A DNA stretch of 64,000 bases, taken from positions 100,738 through 164,737 of the forward strand of contig NZ_MSLS01000001.1 in assembly GCF_001940785.1 (NCBI RefSeq). Direction: 5' to 3'. The position numbers and the translations under genes are program-made. This document shows, piece after piece, positions 53,553-64,000 of this stretch. The notes below the pieces were generated by a model that was given only the letters and a program-made list of their open reading frames with translations, was not told where the DNA came from and did no database searches. This DNA is from Bacillus sp. MRMR6. Lineage in GTDB: Bacteria; Bacillota; Bacilli; Bacillales; Cytobacillaceae. How positions within the stretch are numbered: the first letter of the stretch is position 1; every line of letters starts with the position of its first letter.

Positions 53553-53568
53553 GGCGCTCCGCTTTTTT
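53536..53568. terminator. Strong hairpin between ktrC and rnjA
   Basis: AAAAGCGG-A-AGCGCC, loop TA, GGCGCT-CCGCTTTT, T run on the plus strand and A/T on the minus strand, so it can end both genes. It reuses the right direct repeat of the intergenic element. Confidence 0.82.
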
Positions 53569-55234
53569 ATACTTCCATAATAATCGGCAGAATCATTGGT
53601 CTGCGTTTTGTTTTTTCATAAAGGAAAGGAGCTAATGTGTCTGTAATTTCATTTTTGATCTCTGACCATTGGCTAGTTTTTCGTTCCATTACTTTGTTTA
53701 AATGTTTTGTGATTAGGTTTTGCGCATCATTGATTAAATCCCCAGATTCTCTCATATAAACAAAGCCTCTCGAAATTAGGTCAGGGCCAGATGCAATTTT
53801 AAATTCCTTCATATTAATACTAACGACTACCACAACTAATCCTTCTTCAGAAAGAATTCTTCGATCACGAAGCACGATATTTCCGATGTCGCCAACACCG
53901 CTTCCATCAATATAGACAGACCCGGATGGAATCTTACCTGCAACCTGTGCACTGTTTTCTGAGAGTGCTAATACCTCACCATTATCCATTAAAAAACAGT
54001 TTGCTTCCTCAACTCCGCAATCGACAGCAAGCTTTGCGTGCATTTTCTGCATACGGTACTCACCATGGATTGGCATAAAAAACTTGGGTTTAATCAAGCG
54101 AAGCATTAGCTTTTGCTCTTCTTGACCTCCATGTCCAGAAGTATGGATGTCACTTAGTTTTCCATGAATGACTTCTGCTCCTGCCCTAAATAACATATTA
54201 ATCGTACGGCTTACACTGATTGTATTTCCAGGGATCGGGGAAGATGAAAATACAACCGTATCACCAGGAATAATATGAATTTGTCTATGAGTTCCATTAG
54301 CAATTCTTGACAAGGCTGCCATAGGTTCCCCTTGGCTTCCGGTACAAAGAATCGTTACCTTATCTGCCGGTAAACGATTTATCTGATTTGCCTCGATAAA
54401 TGTCTCTTTTGGAGCGCTGATATAGCCTAATTCTTGACCAATGTTAATCGCTGCTTCCATGCTGCGTCCAAATACAGCAACTTTTCTTCCATTTGCTACA
54501 GCAGCTTCTACAACTTGTTGAAGTCTATGAATATTAGAAGCGAAGGTCGCAAAAATGATCCGCCCATCAACTTTTCTAAATATATCGTCAATACTTTCGC
54601 CAACTCTACGTTCTGACATAGTAAAATCAGGTATTTCGCTGTTAGTACTATCAGATAGCAGACATAACACACCTTCTTTACCGATTTCAGCCATTTTTGT
54701 TAAGTTGGCAGGTTCTCCAACAGGTGTGAAATCGAATTTAAAATCACCTGTGTGGACAATTTGTCCAGGCGGAGTTTTTACCACAATTCCATATGAATCA
54801 GGAATACTGTGAGTTGTTCGGAAGAAAGTTACCGAAGTCTTGCGGAACTTAATAATATCATCTTCTTTAAACTCAATCAGTTTTGCTGTTCTTAATAATC
54901 CGTGCTCTTCTAGTTTATTTTTTATTAAACCTAACGCAAGTTTACCGCCATAAATTGGTATGTTTATTTCACGTAATAAGTAAGGGATTCCACCGATATG
55001 ATCTTCATGTCCGTGTGTAACAAATAATCCCTTTATTTTCTCTTGGTTTTTTACTAAGTACGTATAATCAGGAATAACATAATCAATACCTAAAAGTTCA
55101 TCTTCTGGGAACTTTATGCCAGCATCAATTAAAATAATCTCATCCTGAAACTGAACTGCATAAGTGTTTTTGCCGATTTCACCTAGACCGCCTAGGGCAA
55201 AAACCGCAGTTTGGTCATTTTTTACAAATTTCAT
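53567..55234 (-). CDS. rnjA: Ribonuclease J1
   Basis: 555 residues. Metallo-beta-lactamase motif [10 protein letters not shown] (His74, His76, Asp78, His79), later motifs HTGDFKFD and LLSDSTN, beta-CASP domain with [12 protein letters not shown], and [20 protein letters not shown] with a C-terminal domain. 5'-to-3' exonuclease and endonuclease of RNA decay. Co-directional with rpoY, four bases away, as in B. subtilis. Confidence 0.96.
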   Translation of the reverse strand: MKFVKNDQTAVFALGGLGEIGKNTYAVQFQDEIILIDAGIKFPEDELLGIDYVIPDYTYLVKNQEKIKGLFVTHGHEDHIGGIPYLLREINIPIYGGKLALGLIKNKLEEHGLLRTAKLIEFKEDDIIKFRKTSVTFFRTTHSIPDSYGIVVKTPPGQIVHTGDFKFDFTPVGEPANLTKMAEIGKEGVLCLLSDSTNSEIPDFTMSERRVGESIDDIFRKVDGRIIFATFASNIHRLQQVVEAAVANGRKVAVFGRSMEAAINIGQELGYISAPKETFIEANQINRLPADKVTILCTGSQGEPMAALSRIANGTHRQIHIIPGDTVVFSSSPIPGNTISVSRTINMLFRAGAEVIHGKLSDIHTSGHGGQEEQKLMLRLIKPKFFMPIHGEYRMQKMHAKLAVDCGVEEANCFLMDNGEVLALSENSAQVAGKIPSGSVYIDGSGVGDIGNIVLRDRRILSEEGLVVVVVSINMKEFKIASGPDLISRGFVYMRESGDLINDAQNLITKHLNKVMERKTSQWSEIKNEITDTLAPFLYEKTKRRPMILPIIMEV

Positions 55235-55237
55235 AAA

Positions 55238-55450
55238 TTATCCAATCTCCAATACTTTAAAGTCTTTATTTTGCTTTTCATATTCTAAATAGGCACCAGT
55301 TACTTCTTGCACGAATTCAATGTTAAAGTTCCGGTCAGCTATTTTTTTTCGAACTTCCCCTACTGAACTTCCCTCTAAGTATAAGGATTTAGTGTTCTCC
55401 CTAATAGGGACTTGGTTGATTGTCTCTTGATAATATACTTTAAATACCAT
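55238..55450 (-). CDS. rpoY: RNA polymerase epsilon subunit RpoY (YkzG)
   Basis: 70 residues. [19 protein letters not shown] then [20 protein letters not shown] and a C-terminal [16 protein letters not shown]. Matches the RpoY/epsilon family, which binds the RNA polymerase core. ATG with AAGGAGCGA upstream. Precedes rnjA in one operon. Confidence 0.93.
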   Translation of the reverse strand: MVFKVYYQETINQVPIRENTKSLYLEGSSVGEVRKKIADRNFNIEFVQEVTGAYLEYEKQNKDFKVLEIG

Positions 55451-55599
55451 AACAATATCGCTCCTTAATAATCATAACTTTTCTATTATATAAGATAATT
55501 ACATCTTTTTCATTTAATTTCTATTTTCACCATATGAGGAAACTATTTGTTTGAAAAAATATGTAAGAGATCACTAATATTAAATTTACAATAATGAAG

Positions 55600-55626
55600 G
55601 AGCCCTTCGCAAGTTTTGAAGGGCTC
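55600..55626 (-). terminator. Hairpin downstream of the 23-codon gene
   Basis: GAGCCCTTC pairs with GAAGGGCTC, nine-base loop. The T tract on the minus strand is weak (CTTCATTATTG), so termination efficiency is uncertain. Confidence 0.6.
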
Positions 55627-55637
55627 AAAAGTTTGAT

Positions 55638-55709
55638 TTAAGCAATGGATTTTTTTCGTAGTAAATCTTTCCACTGTTTTAAGAGCTTCTTTCTTAGCTT
55701 CTTTAACAT
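55638..55709 (-). CDS. 23-residue cationic amphipathic peptide
   Basis: On the minus strand ATG 55709 to TAA 55638. AAGGAGATGAT sits upstream as an extended ribosome site, and a promoter is seen at 55735-55764. Peptide: MLKKLRKKLLKQWKDLLRKK then SIA. Eight Lys, two Arg and one Asp give net charge about +9. Leu2, Leu5, Leu9, Trp13, Leu16 and Leu17 line one face of a helix. It could bind membranes, act as a toxin, regulator or antimicrobial peptide, or be a leader. A longer frame in another phase (55543-55764) exists but starts too close to the ribosome site. No family recognised. Confidence 0.6.
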   Translation of the reverse strand: MLKKLRKKLLKQWKDLLRKKSIA

Positions 55710-55734
55710 AGTGGATCATCTCCTTACTTCTTAT

Positions 55735-55764
55735 TTTATACGATCCTTGTCCAATGTAAAGCAA
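55735..55764 (-). promoter_or_regulatory. Promoter of the 23-codon gene
   Basis: On the minus strand TTGCTT (55764-55759), 18-base spacer, TATAAA (55740-55735), then TAAG. The start would lie shortly before the ribosome site. Confidence 0.5.
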
Positions 55765-55930
55765 GCCATGAAGTTTTTTTAAAAATAAGGGATTTTTTAC
55801 TATTATTATATGAGATATTTGCTAAATTTCTCATGGATAATCTTGGAATTAATGTGACAGATAAGAAAATTGACAATAATTATTGAAAGGTTTAGTGTTT
55901 AACGATGAGTTAACGGAAAAAGGAGTGAAC

Positions 55931-56707
55931 TTGAAATTGAAGAAAATCGTTTTTTTTGATATAGATGGAACACTATTAGATCACGATAAAAATCTCCCAG
56001 CAAGCACGAAAAAAGCAATTCATTTATTAAAAGAAAAGGGAGTGTTCGTTGCCATTGCCACTGGACGAGCTCCCTTTATGTTTACAAGTTTAATTAAGGA
56101 ATTGGATATTGATTCATTTGTAAGCTTCAATGGGCAATTTGTTGTGTTTGAAAATGAGGTAATCTATAAAAAGCCGCTAGACCAACAAAATTTAGAAACT
56201 CTGTCAGAAGATGCAAAAGAAAACAACCATCCTTTAGTATATTTGACAGACAAAACGATGAAAGCAACTATTGCGAATCATCCGTTTGTTGAAACGAGTA
56301 TCAGCAGCCTGCTCCTGCCGCCTCCGCTCCAAGATGAATCATTCTTGTTTGAACGAGATATCTACCAGACATTGCTTTTCTGTGAGGAACGGGATGAAAA
56401 GTATTACCTAGATAAATTTGACCATTTTGACTTTATCAGGTGGCATCAGTATTCTACTGATATTCTACCTAAGGGTGGTTCAAAGGCTGAAGGAATTAAA
56501 AAGATGATTTCCCGTTTGGGCTTTGAGCTTAAAGATGTGTTTGCATTTGGAGATGGATTAAATGATTTAGAGATGCTCCAGGCGGTCGGGACAGGTGTCG
56601 CAATGGGGAATGGTGTTAAAGAAGCTAAAGAGATTGCCGATTTGATTACAAGTGATGTCTCTGAAGATGGAATATGGAATGGATTGAAGAAATTAGAATT
56701 AATCTAA
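55931..56707 (+). CDS. ykrA: HAD-superfamily phosphatase YkrA (Cof type)
   Basis: 258 residues. HAD motif I VFFDIDGTLLDHD near the N-terminus, motif II (IATGRAP) and motif IV FAFGDGLNDLEML; a C2 cap domain in the middle. Likely a sugar or nucleotide phosphatase. TTG start at 55931 with AAAAAGGAGTG upstream; the frame opens earlier at 55883 without support. Converges with def. Confidence 0.88.
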   Translation: MKLKKIVFFDIDGTLLDHDKNLPASTKKAIHLLKEKGVFVAIATGRAPFMFTSLIKELDIDSFVSFNGQFVVFENEVIYKKPLDQQNLETLSEDAKENNHPLVYLTDKTMKATIANHPFVETSISSLLLPPPLQDESFLFERDIYQTLLFCEERDEKYYLDKFDHFDFIRWHQYSTDILPKGGSKAEGIKKMISRLGFELKDVFAFGDGLNDLEMLQAVGTGVAMGNGVKEAKEIADLITSDVSEDGIWNGLKKLELI

Positions 56708-56736
56708 AAAGAACCGGCTTATAGGCCGGTTCTTTT
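56708..56736. terminator. Bidirectional terminator between ykrA and def
   Basis: AAAGAACCGGC at 56708-56718 pairs with GCCGGTTCTTT at 56724-56734, loop TTATA. Confidence 0.87.
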
Positions 56737-57289
56737 ATCGTTCAATCTCAATAGCACCCTCAATTGGTTTAAAAGGGTCCTGTTTATCGATGTAATCGTA
56801 AAACATTACCCCGTTCAAATGGTCAATTTCATGCTGGAAGCAGATGGCAGGTAAACCTCTTAGACGAAGCTTTATTTCCTTACCTTCTATAGTAGTGCCT
56901 TTAACTGTAACCCGGGCAAAACGAGGGACATACCCGGGAATATTCTCATCTACGGAGAGGCATCCTTCTCCAGATTGCAAATAAGCTTTTTCGACCGAAT
57001 GACTAATAATTTTGGGGTTAAACAGAGCATAACTATAAAGGTTATCCTTATTATCATGGAGATGAACAGCAATCATCCGTTTTGAAACATTTATTTGTGG
57101 TGCTGCTAAGCCAATACCTGGTCGTAACCCATATTCCGCTGCAATTTCAGGGTTTTGGCTATTTATTACATATTCTAAAAGGCTGTTAAGAATTTTTTCA
57201 TCTTCTTCTGATGGCGGCATGGAGACTTCTGTTGCTACTTTTCTCAGTGTCGGGTGGCCATCGCGAATGATATCATCCATCATTAACAT
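56735..57289 (-). CDS. def: Peptide deformylase
   Basis: 184 residues. Motif 1 GIGLAAPQI, motif 2 EGCLSVDE with metal Cys, motif 3 QHEIDHLNG with metal His, His and catalytic Glu. Removes formyl groups from nascent proteins. Corresponds to the YkrB-type deformylase of B. subtilis by place. AGGAGTGA upstream of ATG 57289. Confidence 0.95.
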   Translation of the reverse strand: MLMMDDIIRDGHPTLRKVATEVSMPPSEEDEKILNSLLEYVINSQNPEIAAEYGLRPGIGLAAPQINVSKRMIAVHLHDNKDNLYSYALFNPKIISHSVEKAYLQSGEGCLSVDENIPGYVPRFARVTVKGTTIEGKEIKLRLRGLPAICFQHEIDHLNGVMFYDYIDKQDPFKPIEGAIEIER

Positions 57290-57488
57290 GAATTTAATTC
57301 ACTCCTGTTTTTCATCTTAAGACATTGCTATTCAATAGTCTAACAGACTAAACCAAAAAAGTTAATGTAATAAAAGAAATTAATTAATATGAATATTACA
57401 TGAACAAACATGCATGCAATAGAAGATATTGTCAAAAACCTAAACTATCGATATAGTAGAGGTGTTAAAGTAAGGGAGCTGATCGGTT

Positions 57489-58151
57489 TTGAAATTTGGC
57501 TATTCTGGCATCATATTATTTTTAGTTGTCTGCATATTAGTTTTATCAGGATGTGTAAATCAGCAAGGTGCTGTTGAAGAAATGTATGAGGTCCTAGAAA
57601 ATGTTGTGGATTTGGAAAAAGCATTCGAAGAACAGCAAGAACCACTTGTTTCGCTAGAAAAGCAAGAGAAGGAAATATATAATCAGATAATGGCAATAGG
57701 TATGAAAAACCATGCAGAAATCACTAAGCTTTCGGATGAAGCCCTGCCTTTAGTTGAAGAGCGGCGCAAACATCTTCAAACAGAAGTAGATAGTTTACAA
57801 ACCGCGGAAGAAGAATTCAAAAAAATAGCTACTATAAAAGAGGACATTAGAAATAATGAACAGAAGCAGTTTGCTGATGACTTATACGATTTAATGATGC
57901 AGCGCTACAAAGTACATTCAGAATTGGCTGATCAATATTTAGAGGCATTGGCTAAAGATCAGGAATTATATTTGATGTTCAAGGAAGAAGATATTTCTTA
58001 TGAAAAGCTTGAAGCATTAATAGCGGATTTAAATCAGCTGTATGGGAAGATTTCTGATACAAATGAAAGATTTAATCAATATACAACAGAGTATAATGAC
58101 AAAAAGATAGCCTTCTATAAAAAAGCTGGATTTAAAATAGAAGAAAATTGA
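57489..58151 (+). CDS. ykyA: YkyA-type cell-wall lipoprotein
   Basis: 220 residues. TTG start with AAGGGAG upstream. Signal peptide ending LVLSGC (lipobox), then a long helical, coiled-coil-rich body (YEVLENVVDLEKAFEEQQEP through YNDKKIAFYKKAGF). Belongs to the YkyA family of putative cell-wall-binding lipoproteins next to pdh genes in Bacillus. A bacteriophage-like or wall role is unproven. Confidence 0.85.
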   Translation: MKFGYSGIILFLVVCILVLSGCVNQQGAVEEMYEVLENVVDLEKAFEEQQEPLVSLEKQEKEIYNQIMAIGMKNHAEITKLSDEALPLVEERRKHLQTEVDSLQTAEEEFKKIATIKEDIRNNEQKQFADDLYDLMMQRYKVHSELADQYLEALAKDQELYLMFKEEDISYEKLEALIADLNQLYGKISDTNERFNQYTTEYNDKKIAFYKKAGFKIEEN

Positions 58152-59721
<1,570 letters not shown>

Positions 59722-59724
59722 ATC

Positions 59725-60702
59725 ATGGCTCAAATGACAATGATTCAAGCAATTACGGATGCATTGCGTACTGAACTGAGAAATGATCCTAAAACCTTAT
59801 TATTCGGAGAAGACGTTGGTGTTAACGGCGGTGTTTTCCGTGCTACAGAAGGTTTGTTAAAAGAATTTGGTGAAGAGCGTGTTTTCGATACTCCTCTAGC
59901 TGAATCTGGTATTGGCGGTCTAGCAATTGGACTTTCTTTAACTGGATATCGTCCAATCCCTGAAATTCAATTCTTTGGGTTTGTATTTGAAGTAATGGAC
60001 AGCATTGCGGGGCAAATGTCAAGGATGCGTTACCGTTCAGGCGGCCGATATAATATGCCAATTACGGTAAGGTCTCCATTTGGAGGCGGGGTACATACAC
60101 CTGAACTTCATTCTGACAGCCTAGAAGGGCTTATGGCACAAACTCCAGGATTAAAGGTAGTTGTTCCATCTACGCCGTATGATGCAAAAGGTTTGTTGAT
60201 TTCAGCAATCCGTGATAATGACCCTGTTATTTTCTTAGAACATCTTAAGTTATATCGTGCTTTCCGCCAGGATGTACCTGAAGAAGAATACACAATTCCA
60301 CTTGGAAAAGCAGATGTGAAACGTGAAGGAACTGATTTGTCCATTATTACTTATGGTGCAATGGTTCATGAATCATTAAAGGCTGCAGAGGAGCTTGCTA
60401 AAGAGGGACATTCAGTGGAAGTTATCGACCTTCGTACGATTGCACCACTAGATATTGAAACAATTATTGCTTCAGTTGAAAAAACTGGACGTGCTATTGT
60501 TGTTCAAGAGGCACAAAAACAAGCAGGTATTGCAGCTAACGTGGTTGCGGAAATTAATGATCGTGCAATTTTAAGCCTTGAAGCACCAGTATTACGTGTT
60601 GCTGCGGCCGATACCATTTACCCCTTCTCACAAGCAGAGACAGCGTGGCTGCCTAACTATAAAGATATTTTGGAAACAGCGAAAAAAGTATTAAGCTTCT
60701 AG
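59725..60702 (+). CDS. pdhB: Pyruvate dehydrogenase E1 beta
   Basis: 325 residues. [20 protein letters not shown] at the N-terminus, TPP-binding [17 protein letters not shown], and the C-terminal transketolase-like domain ([20 protein letters not shown]). Three bases after pdhA. Forms the alpha2-beta2 E1 with PdhA. Confidence 0.96.
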   Translation: MAQMTMIQAITDALRTELRNDPKTLLFGEDVGVNGGVFRATEGLLKEFGEERVFDTPLAESGIGGLAIGLSLTGYRPIPEIQFFGFVFEVMDSIAGQMSRMRYRSGGRYNMPITVRSPFGGGVHTPELHSDSLEGLMAQTPGLKVVVPSTPYDAKGLLISAIRDNDPVIFLEHLKLYRAFRQDVPEEEYTIPLGKADVKREGTDLSIITYGAMVHESLKAAEELAKEGHSVEVIDLRTIAPLDIETIIASVEKTGRAIVVQEAQKQAGIAANVVAEINDRAILSLEAPVLRVAAADTIYPFSQAETAWLPNYKDILETAKKVLSF

Positions 60703-60741
60703 AAATATTGAGAAACAGGCTCCCTGTTTCCAGCTATTTCT
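60701..60741 (+). other. Hairpin in the pdhB-pdhC intercistronic region
   Basis: GAAACAGG pairs with CCTGTTTC around CTC at the centre; outer AGAAATA pairs with TATTTCT. There is no long T tract directly after it, so it may be a processing or stability element rather than a terminator. Confidence 0.6.
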
Positions 60742-60784
60742 TAAGATTAGCCAGTATAATTGCAAATTAGGAGGATGAGTCACA

Positions 60785-62107
60785 GTGTCATTTCAATTTA
60801 AAATGCCTGACATCGGTGAAGGAATTCATGAAGGCGAGATTGTCAAATGGTTCATTAAGCCTGGCGATAAAATTCAGGAAGATGACGTTCTTTGCGAAAT
60901 ACAAAATGATAAAGCCGTGGTTGAAATTCCTTCCCCGGTAGAAGGAACGGTTCTCGAAGTATTGATTGGTGAAGGTACGGTTGCAACTGTAGGACAAGTA
61001 TTGGTGACCTTTGATGCACCAGGTTACGAAAATCTACAATTTAAAGGTGACGACCACGGTGATGAAACACCACAGCCAGAGGTGTCAACACCAGCTCCTG
61101 AGACTAAACAAGAGTCTCCTGCTGCAGGTGTAGGTACACCACCACAAGCAAAGGTGGATCCGAACCGACGTATTATTGCTATGCCTAGTGTTCGTAAGTA
61201 TGCACGGGATAAAGGAGTAGAAATCTCTTTAGTAGCTGGAACCGGTAAAAATGGCCGTATTATGAAGAGTGATATCGATACCTTCCTAGCGGGTGGTACA
61301 ACAGCGGCACCAACAGAACAAACAACCGCACAAGCAGGAAATGAAGCTGCAGTAGAAGCTGCAAAAACTGAGATACCAAAGGCTGCTGCTATTCCTCAAG
61401 GAGAATACCCAGAAACTCGTGAAAAGATGAGTGGTATTCGCAAAGCCATTGCTAAAGCTATGGTAAATTCCAAGCACACAGCTCCACATGTAACTTTAAT
61501 GGATGAAATAGATGTAACAAAACTTGTTGCACACCGTAAGAAGTTTAAGGAAGTTGCTGCTGCGAAGGGAATTAAACTTACGTTCTTACCTTATATTGTA
61601 AAAGCATTAACAAGTGCATTACGTGAATTCCCTGCGTTAAATACATCTCTTGATGATGCAACAAATGAAATTATTCATAAACATTACTATAATATTGGTA
61701 TCGCTGCTGACACTGAGAAAGGTCTTTTAGTTCCAGTTGTTAAGGATGCTGACCGTAAATCTGTATTTACAATTTCAAATGAAATTAATGAATTAGCTGG
61801 TAAAGCACGTGATGGAAAATTAGCTCCAAATGAAATGAAGGGAGCTTCATGTACAATTTCAAATATTGGTTCTGCTGGCGGACAATGGTTTACTCCGGTA
61901 ATCAATCATCCAGAAGTTGCGATTTTAGGTGTTGGTCGAATTGCAGAAAAACCAATCGTACGTGGCGGTGAGATTGTTGCTGCGCCTGTACTTGCATTAT
62001 CATTAAGCTTTGACCATCGTATGATTGACGGTGCAACAGCTCAAAATGCAATGAACCACATTAAGCGATTATTGAACGATCCAGAACTATTGTTAATGGA
62101 GGCGTAA
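60785..62107 (+). CDS. pdhC: Dihydrolipoyl acetyltransferase E2
   Basis: 440 residues. One lipoyl domain with modifiable Lys43 in [13 protein letters not shown], a Pro/Ala/Gln linker, the peripheral subunit-binding domain [16 protein letters not shown] near 130-165, a second linker, and the catalytic domain with [18 protein letters not shown] start with AGGAGGATG upstream. Core of the PDH complex. Confidence 0.96.
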   Translation: MSFQFKMPDIGEGIHEGEIVKWFIKPGDKIQEDDVLCEIQNDKAVVEIPSPVEGTVLEVLIGEGTVATVGQVLVTFDAPGYENLQFKGDDHGDETPQPEVSTPAPETKQESPAAGVGTPPQAKVDPNRRIIAMPSVRKYARDKGVEISLVAGTGKNGRIMKSDIDTFLAGGTTAAPTEQTTAQAGNEAAVEAAKTEIPKAAAIPQGEYPETREKMSGIRKAIAKAMVNSKHTAPHVTLMDEIDVTKLVAHRKKFKEVAAAKGIKLTFLPYIVKALTSALREFPALNTSLDDATNEIIHKHYYNIGIAADTEKGLLVPVVKDADRKSVFTISNEINELAGKARDGKLAPNEMKGASCTISNIGSAGGQWFTPVINHPEVAILGVGRIAEKPIVRGGEIVAAPVLALSLSFDHRMIDGATAQNAMNHIKRLLNDPELLLMEA

Positions 62108-62110
62108 GAA

Positions 62111-63520
62111 ATGGTAGTTGGAGATTTCCCAATTGAAACAGATACTATTATAGTTGGTGCCGGCCCTGGCGGTTACGTTGCAGCAATTCGGGCAGCGCAG
62201 CTTGGTCAAAAGGTTACAATCGTTGAAAGAGAAAATTTAGGCGGTGTCTGCTTAAATGTTGGTTGTATCCCTTCCAAAGCGCTAATTGCTGCTGGTCATC
62301 GATACGAAACTGCGAAGCATTCTGATGATATCGGTATAATGGCTGATAATGTAACAGTTGATTTTTCAAAGGTCCAAAAATGGAAGGAAAGTGTCACGAA
62401 AAAACTTACCGGTGGAGTAGAAGGTCTGCTAAAGGGTAATAAAGTGACAATAGCACGTGGTGAAGCCTATTTCGTAGATGCAAATACCTTAAGGGTAATT
62501 GGTGAAAATTCCGCACAAACATATACTTTTAAGAATGCGATTGTGGCAACGGGCTCTCGTCCAATTGAGCTTCCGGCATTTAAATATACGAATCGGGTGC
62601 TCGATTCAACAGGTGCTCTAGCATTAAAAGAGATACCGGAAAGAGTTGTTGTGATTGGCGGAGGTTACATTGGTACAGAGCTTGGCGGCGCATATGCAAC
62701 CTTTGGAACAAAGGTAACCATTTTAGAAGGTGCTGATGAAATCCTTAATGGTTTCGAGAAGCAAATGTCAACACTTGTAAGTCGTAATCTTAAGAAAAAA
62801 GGCGCCGAAATTATTACAAAAGCTTTAGCAAAAGGTGTAGAAGAGACTGAAAATGCTGTAACAGTGACCTATGAAGTAAAAGGTGAAGTCAAAACTGTAG
62901 AAGCAGATTATGTATTCGTAATGGTTGGACGCCGACCGAACACAGATGAATTAGGTCTTGAACAAGCTGGTGTGGAAATGACCGATAGAGGTGTTATTAC
63001 AATTGATAAACAATGCCGCACGAATGTTAGCAACATTTATGCCATTGGTGATATCGTTCCAGGACCACCTCTAGCACATAAAGCGTCATATGAAGGAAAG
63101 ATTGCTGCAGAAGCTATTGCAGGACATCCATCTGAAATTGACTACCTTGGAATTCCGGCGGTTGTATTCTCAGATCCAGAACTTGCATCTGTAGGTTATA
63201 CGGAAGCGCAGGCTAAAGAAGAAGGCATTGAACTGGTTACAGCTAAATTCCCATTCGCTGCTAATGGTCGTGCACTCGCACTGAATCAGACAGAGGGGTT
63301 TGTTAAGCTAGTAACACGTAAAGAAGATGGAGTATTGATTGGAGGCCAAATTGCTGGTCCTAGTGCGTCAGATATGATTGCTGAATTAGGTCTTGCAATT
63401 GAAGCAGGTATGACAGCAGAAGACTTAGCACTTACTATTCATGCCCATCCAACTCTTGGTGAAATTACAATGGAAGCCGCTGAAGTAGCATTAGGCAGCC
63501 CAATCCACATTATTAAGTAA
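62111..63520 (+). CDS. pdhD: Dihydrolipoyl dehydrogenase E3
   Basis: 469 residues. FAD motif [20 protein letters not shown], redox disulfide Cys47-Cys52 in [16 protein letters not shown] motif [20 protein letters not shown], and C-terminal HAHPTLGEI with the catalytic His. Three bases after pdhC. Shared E3 of 2-oxoacid complexes. Followed by a terminator. Confidence 0.97.
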   Translation: MVVGDFPIETDTIIVGAGPGGYVAAIRAAQLGQKVTIVERENLGGVCLNVGCIPSKALIAAGHRYETAKHSDDIGIMADNVTVDFSKVQKWKESVTKKLTGGVEGLLKGNKVTIARGEAYFVDANTLRVIGENSAQTYTFKNAIVATGSRPIELPAFKYTNRVLDSTGALALKEIPERVVVIGGGYIGTELGGAYATFGTKVTILEGADEILNGFEKQMSTLVSRNLKKKGAEIITKALAKGVEETENAVTVTYEVKGEVKTVEADYVFVMVGRRPNTDELGLEQAGVEMTDRGVITIDKQCRTNVSNIYAIGDIVPGPPLAHKASYEGKIAAEAIAGHPSEIDYLGIPAVVFSDPELASVGYTEAQAKEEGIELVTAKFPFAANGRALALNQTEGFVKLVTRKEDGVLIGGQIAGPSASDMIAELGLAIEAGMTAEDLALTIHAHPTLGEITMEAAEVALGSPIHIIK

Positions 63521-63532
63521 TGATATATGCAA

Positions 63533-63577
63533 ATAGAGAGTCCTTTCGTTTACCGAAAGGGCTCTCTTATTTTTGAG
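63533..63577 (+). terminator. Intrinsic terminator of pdhABCD
   Basis: AGAGAGTCCTTTCG with CGAAAGGGCTCTCT (one G-T), loop TTTA, then T's. Confidence 0.85.
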
Positions 63578-63652
63578 GCAATATACATATATCTAACGAC
63601 TATCATTCATATACTGAATTATAAAATAGAGACAAGTGTGAGTGGTGATGAT

Positions 63653-63892
63653 ATGAGAATATATTTGACAGTGATCCTCCAATTTATCATTTGGAGTGGT
63701 TTTACATTAATTGAATGGCTGTCTAATCATGATCAACTAATTTATAAAGTTATGATGTTTTTTATTTTTTTTTATATTGCATTTATCATTGCTAATAAGT
63801 TAGTGCAATCAATCGGTAAATCGTTCTTTATTACAACATCAAGTTTACTCATTTATACTTCTATTCATTATTCACTGCTGTTATTAATTTAA
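63653..63892 (+). CDS. Small membrane protein, 79 residues
   Basis: ATG 63653 with GTGGTGAT upstream; the frame is open earlier from 63527 but crosses the pdhD terminator. Three hydrophobic helices (VILQFIIWSGFTLIEWL, VMMFFIFFYIAFIIANKL, ITTSSLLIYTSIHYSLLLLI). Family not recognised. Confidence 0.62.
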   Translation: MRIYLTVILQFIIWSGFTLIEWLSNHDQLIYKVMMFFIFFYIAFIIANKLVQSIGKSFFITTSSLLIYTSIHYSLLLLI

Positions 63893-63918
63893 AAAACTCC
63901 CTATTTGGGAGTGGTTTT
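63891..63918. terminator. Terminator between the 79-residue gene and the next convergent gene
   Basis: AAAAACTCCC pairs with GGGAGTGGTTTT, loop TATTT. Confidence 0.75.
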
Positions 63919-63922
63919 AAAA

Positions 63923-64000
63923 TTATTTTCTTGGATAGAAATACATGATTCTCTCATTGAATAGGTGGAGCTCTGCTTTTAATTTCTTAGCTAAAAACTT
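63923..64000 (-). CDS. 3' end of a gene running out of the window
   Basis: On the minus strand the frame is open from 64000 to TAA at 63923: KFLAKKLKAELHLFNERIMY, then FYPRK, 25 codons. A convergent terminator precedes it. Too short to identify; codon use looks coding. The start lies beyond the window. Confidence 0.45.
   Translation of the reverse strand, partial: KFLAKKLKAELHLFNERIMYFYPRK

Noticed and set aside
55543..55764. 73-codon frame overlapping the 23-codon peptide gene
   Set aside because: Its internal ATG starts directly at the ribosome site and the product has no domain; the 23-codon frame fits the spacing better.

Overview
This window is an AT-rich, low-GC Gram-positive chromosome segment. 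Gene content and order match the region of Bacillus subtilis that runs from the methionine-salvage genes through ykv, pts, yku, ykn and rnjA to pdhABCD. SigA-type promoters, strong Shine-Dalgarno sequences, S-box riboswitches, a Spo0E-like phosphatase and many intrinsic terminators support a spore-forming Bacillaceae (Bacillus or Neobacillus-like). The genus is an inference. No rRNA, tRNA, CRISPR array, prophage or insertion sequence was seen.

Layout. 1-3.3 kb: a 2-oxoacid:ferredoxin oxidoreductase (gamma-delta gene cut by the window edge, plus a fused alpha-beta gene). 3.3-4.0 kb: an ArsR/DUF2087 repressor with a 38-bp palindromic operator over its promoter. 4-11 kb: methionine salvage in two S-box-controlled units (mtnK; mtnW-X-B-D) with mtnU and mtnE between them; mtnA is not here. 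11-12.2 kb: Spo0E-like phosphatase and ZIP metal transporter. 12.5-16 kb: a complete fixABCX (bifurcating-type Etf) operon with a near-consensus cre site. 16-23.7 kb: unknown protein, hemerythrin with an FNR-type box, MFS/MarR divergent pair, PepF, YkvI, CPBP protease and small genes. 23.8-27.2 kb: MoxR-DUF58-DUF4129-like operon. 27.2-31 kb: glpK then ptsHI. 31-38.3 kb: lipoprotein, YkwC, PatA, YkyB, a PAS-GGDEF-EAL protein and Tat-exported YkuE. 38.5-48 kb: C39-like lipoprotein, YkuI, YkuJ, CbpB/DarB, MFS, CcpC, DapH, DapL, YkuU, YkuV. 48-53.4 kb: heterodimeric ABC exporter YknUV, DUF4349 lipoprotein, KtrC. 53.4-58 kb: an intergenic repeat, RNase J1, RpoY, a 23-codon cationic peptide gene, YkrA, peptide deformylase and YkyA. 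58.6-63.5 kb: pdhABCD. The last 80 bases hold the 3' end of a convergent gene.

How the genes fit together. DapH, PatA and DapL are the three enzymes of the acetylated diaminopimelate branch, all in one window. HPr and enzyme I lie directly downstream of glycerol kinase, whose conserved His230 is the residue phosphorylated by HPr~P in relatives. Two ferredoxin-linked systems (2-oxoacid:ferredoxin oxidoreductase and FixABCX) flank the salvage cluster in a genome that also has the aerobic PDH complex, which points to a low-potential electron branch. CbpB/DarB and KtrC belong to c-di-AMP signalling; the GGDEF-EAL protein and YkuI belong to c-di-GMP signalling.

The items most worth a second look are the 23-residue cationic amphipathic peptide gene (55638-55709), the FNR-type site placed exactly at -41.5 of the hemerythrin promoter, the FixABCX plus ferredoxin oxidoreductase pair, the ArsR/DUF2087 operator, and a two-copy intergenic repeat family, one copy of which is bounded by a perfect 23-bp direct repeat.
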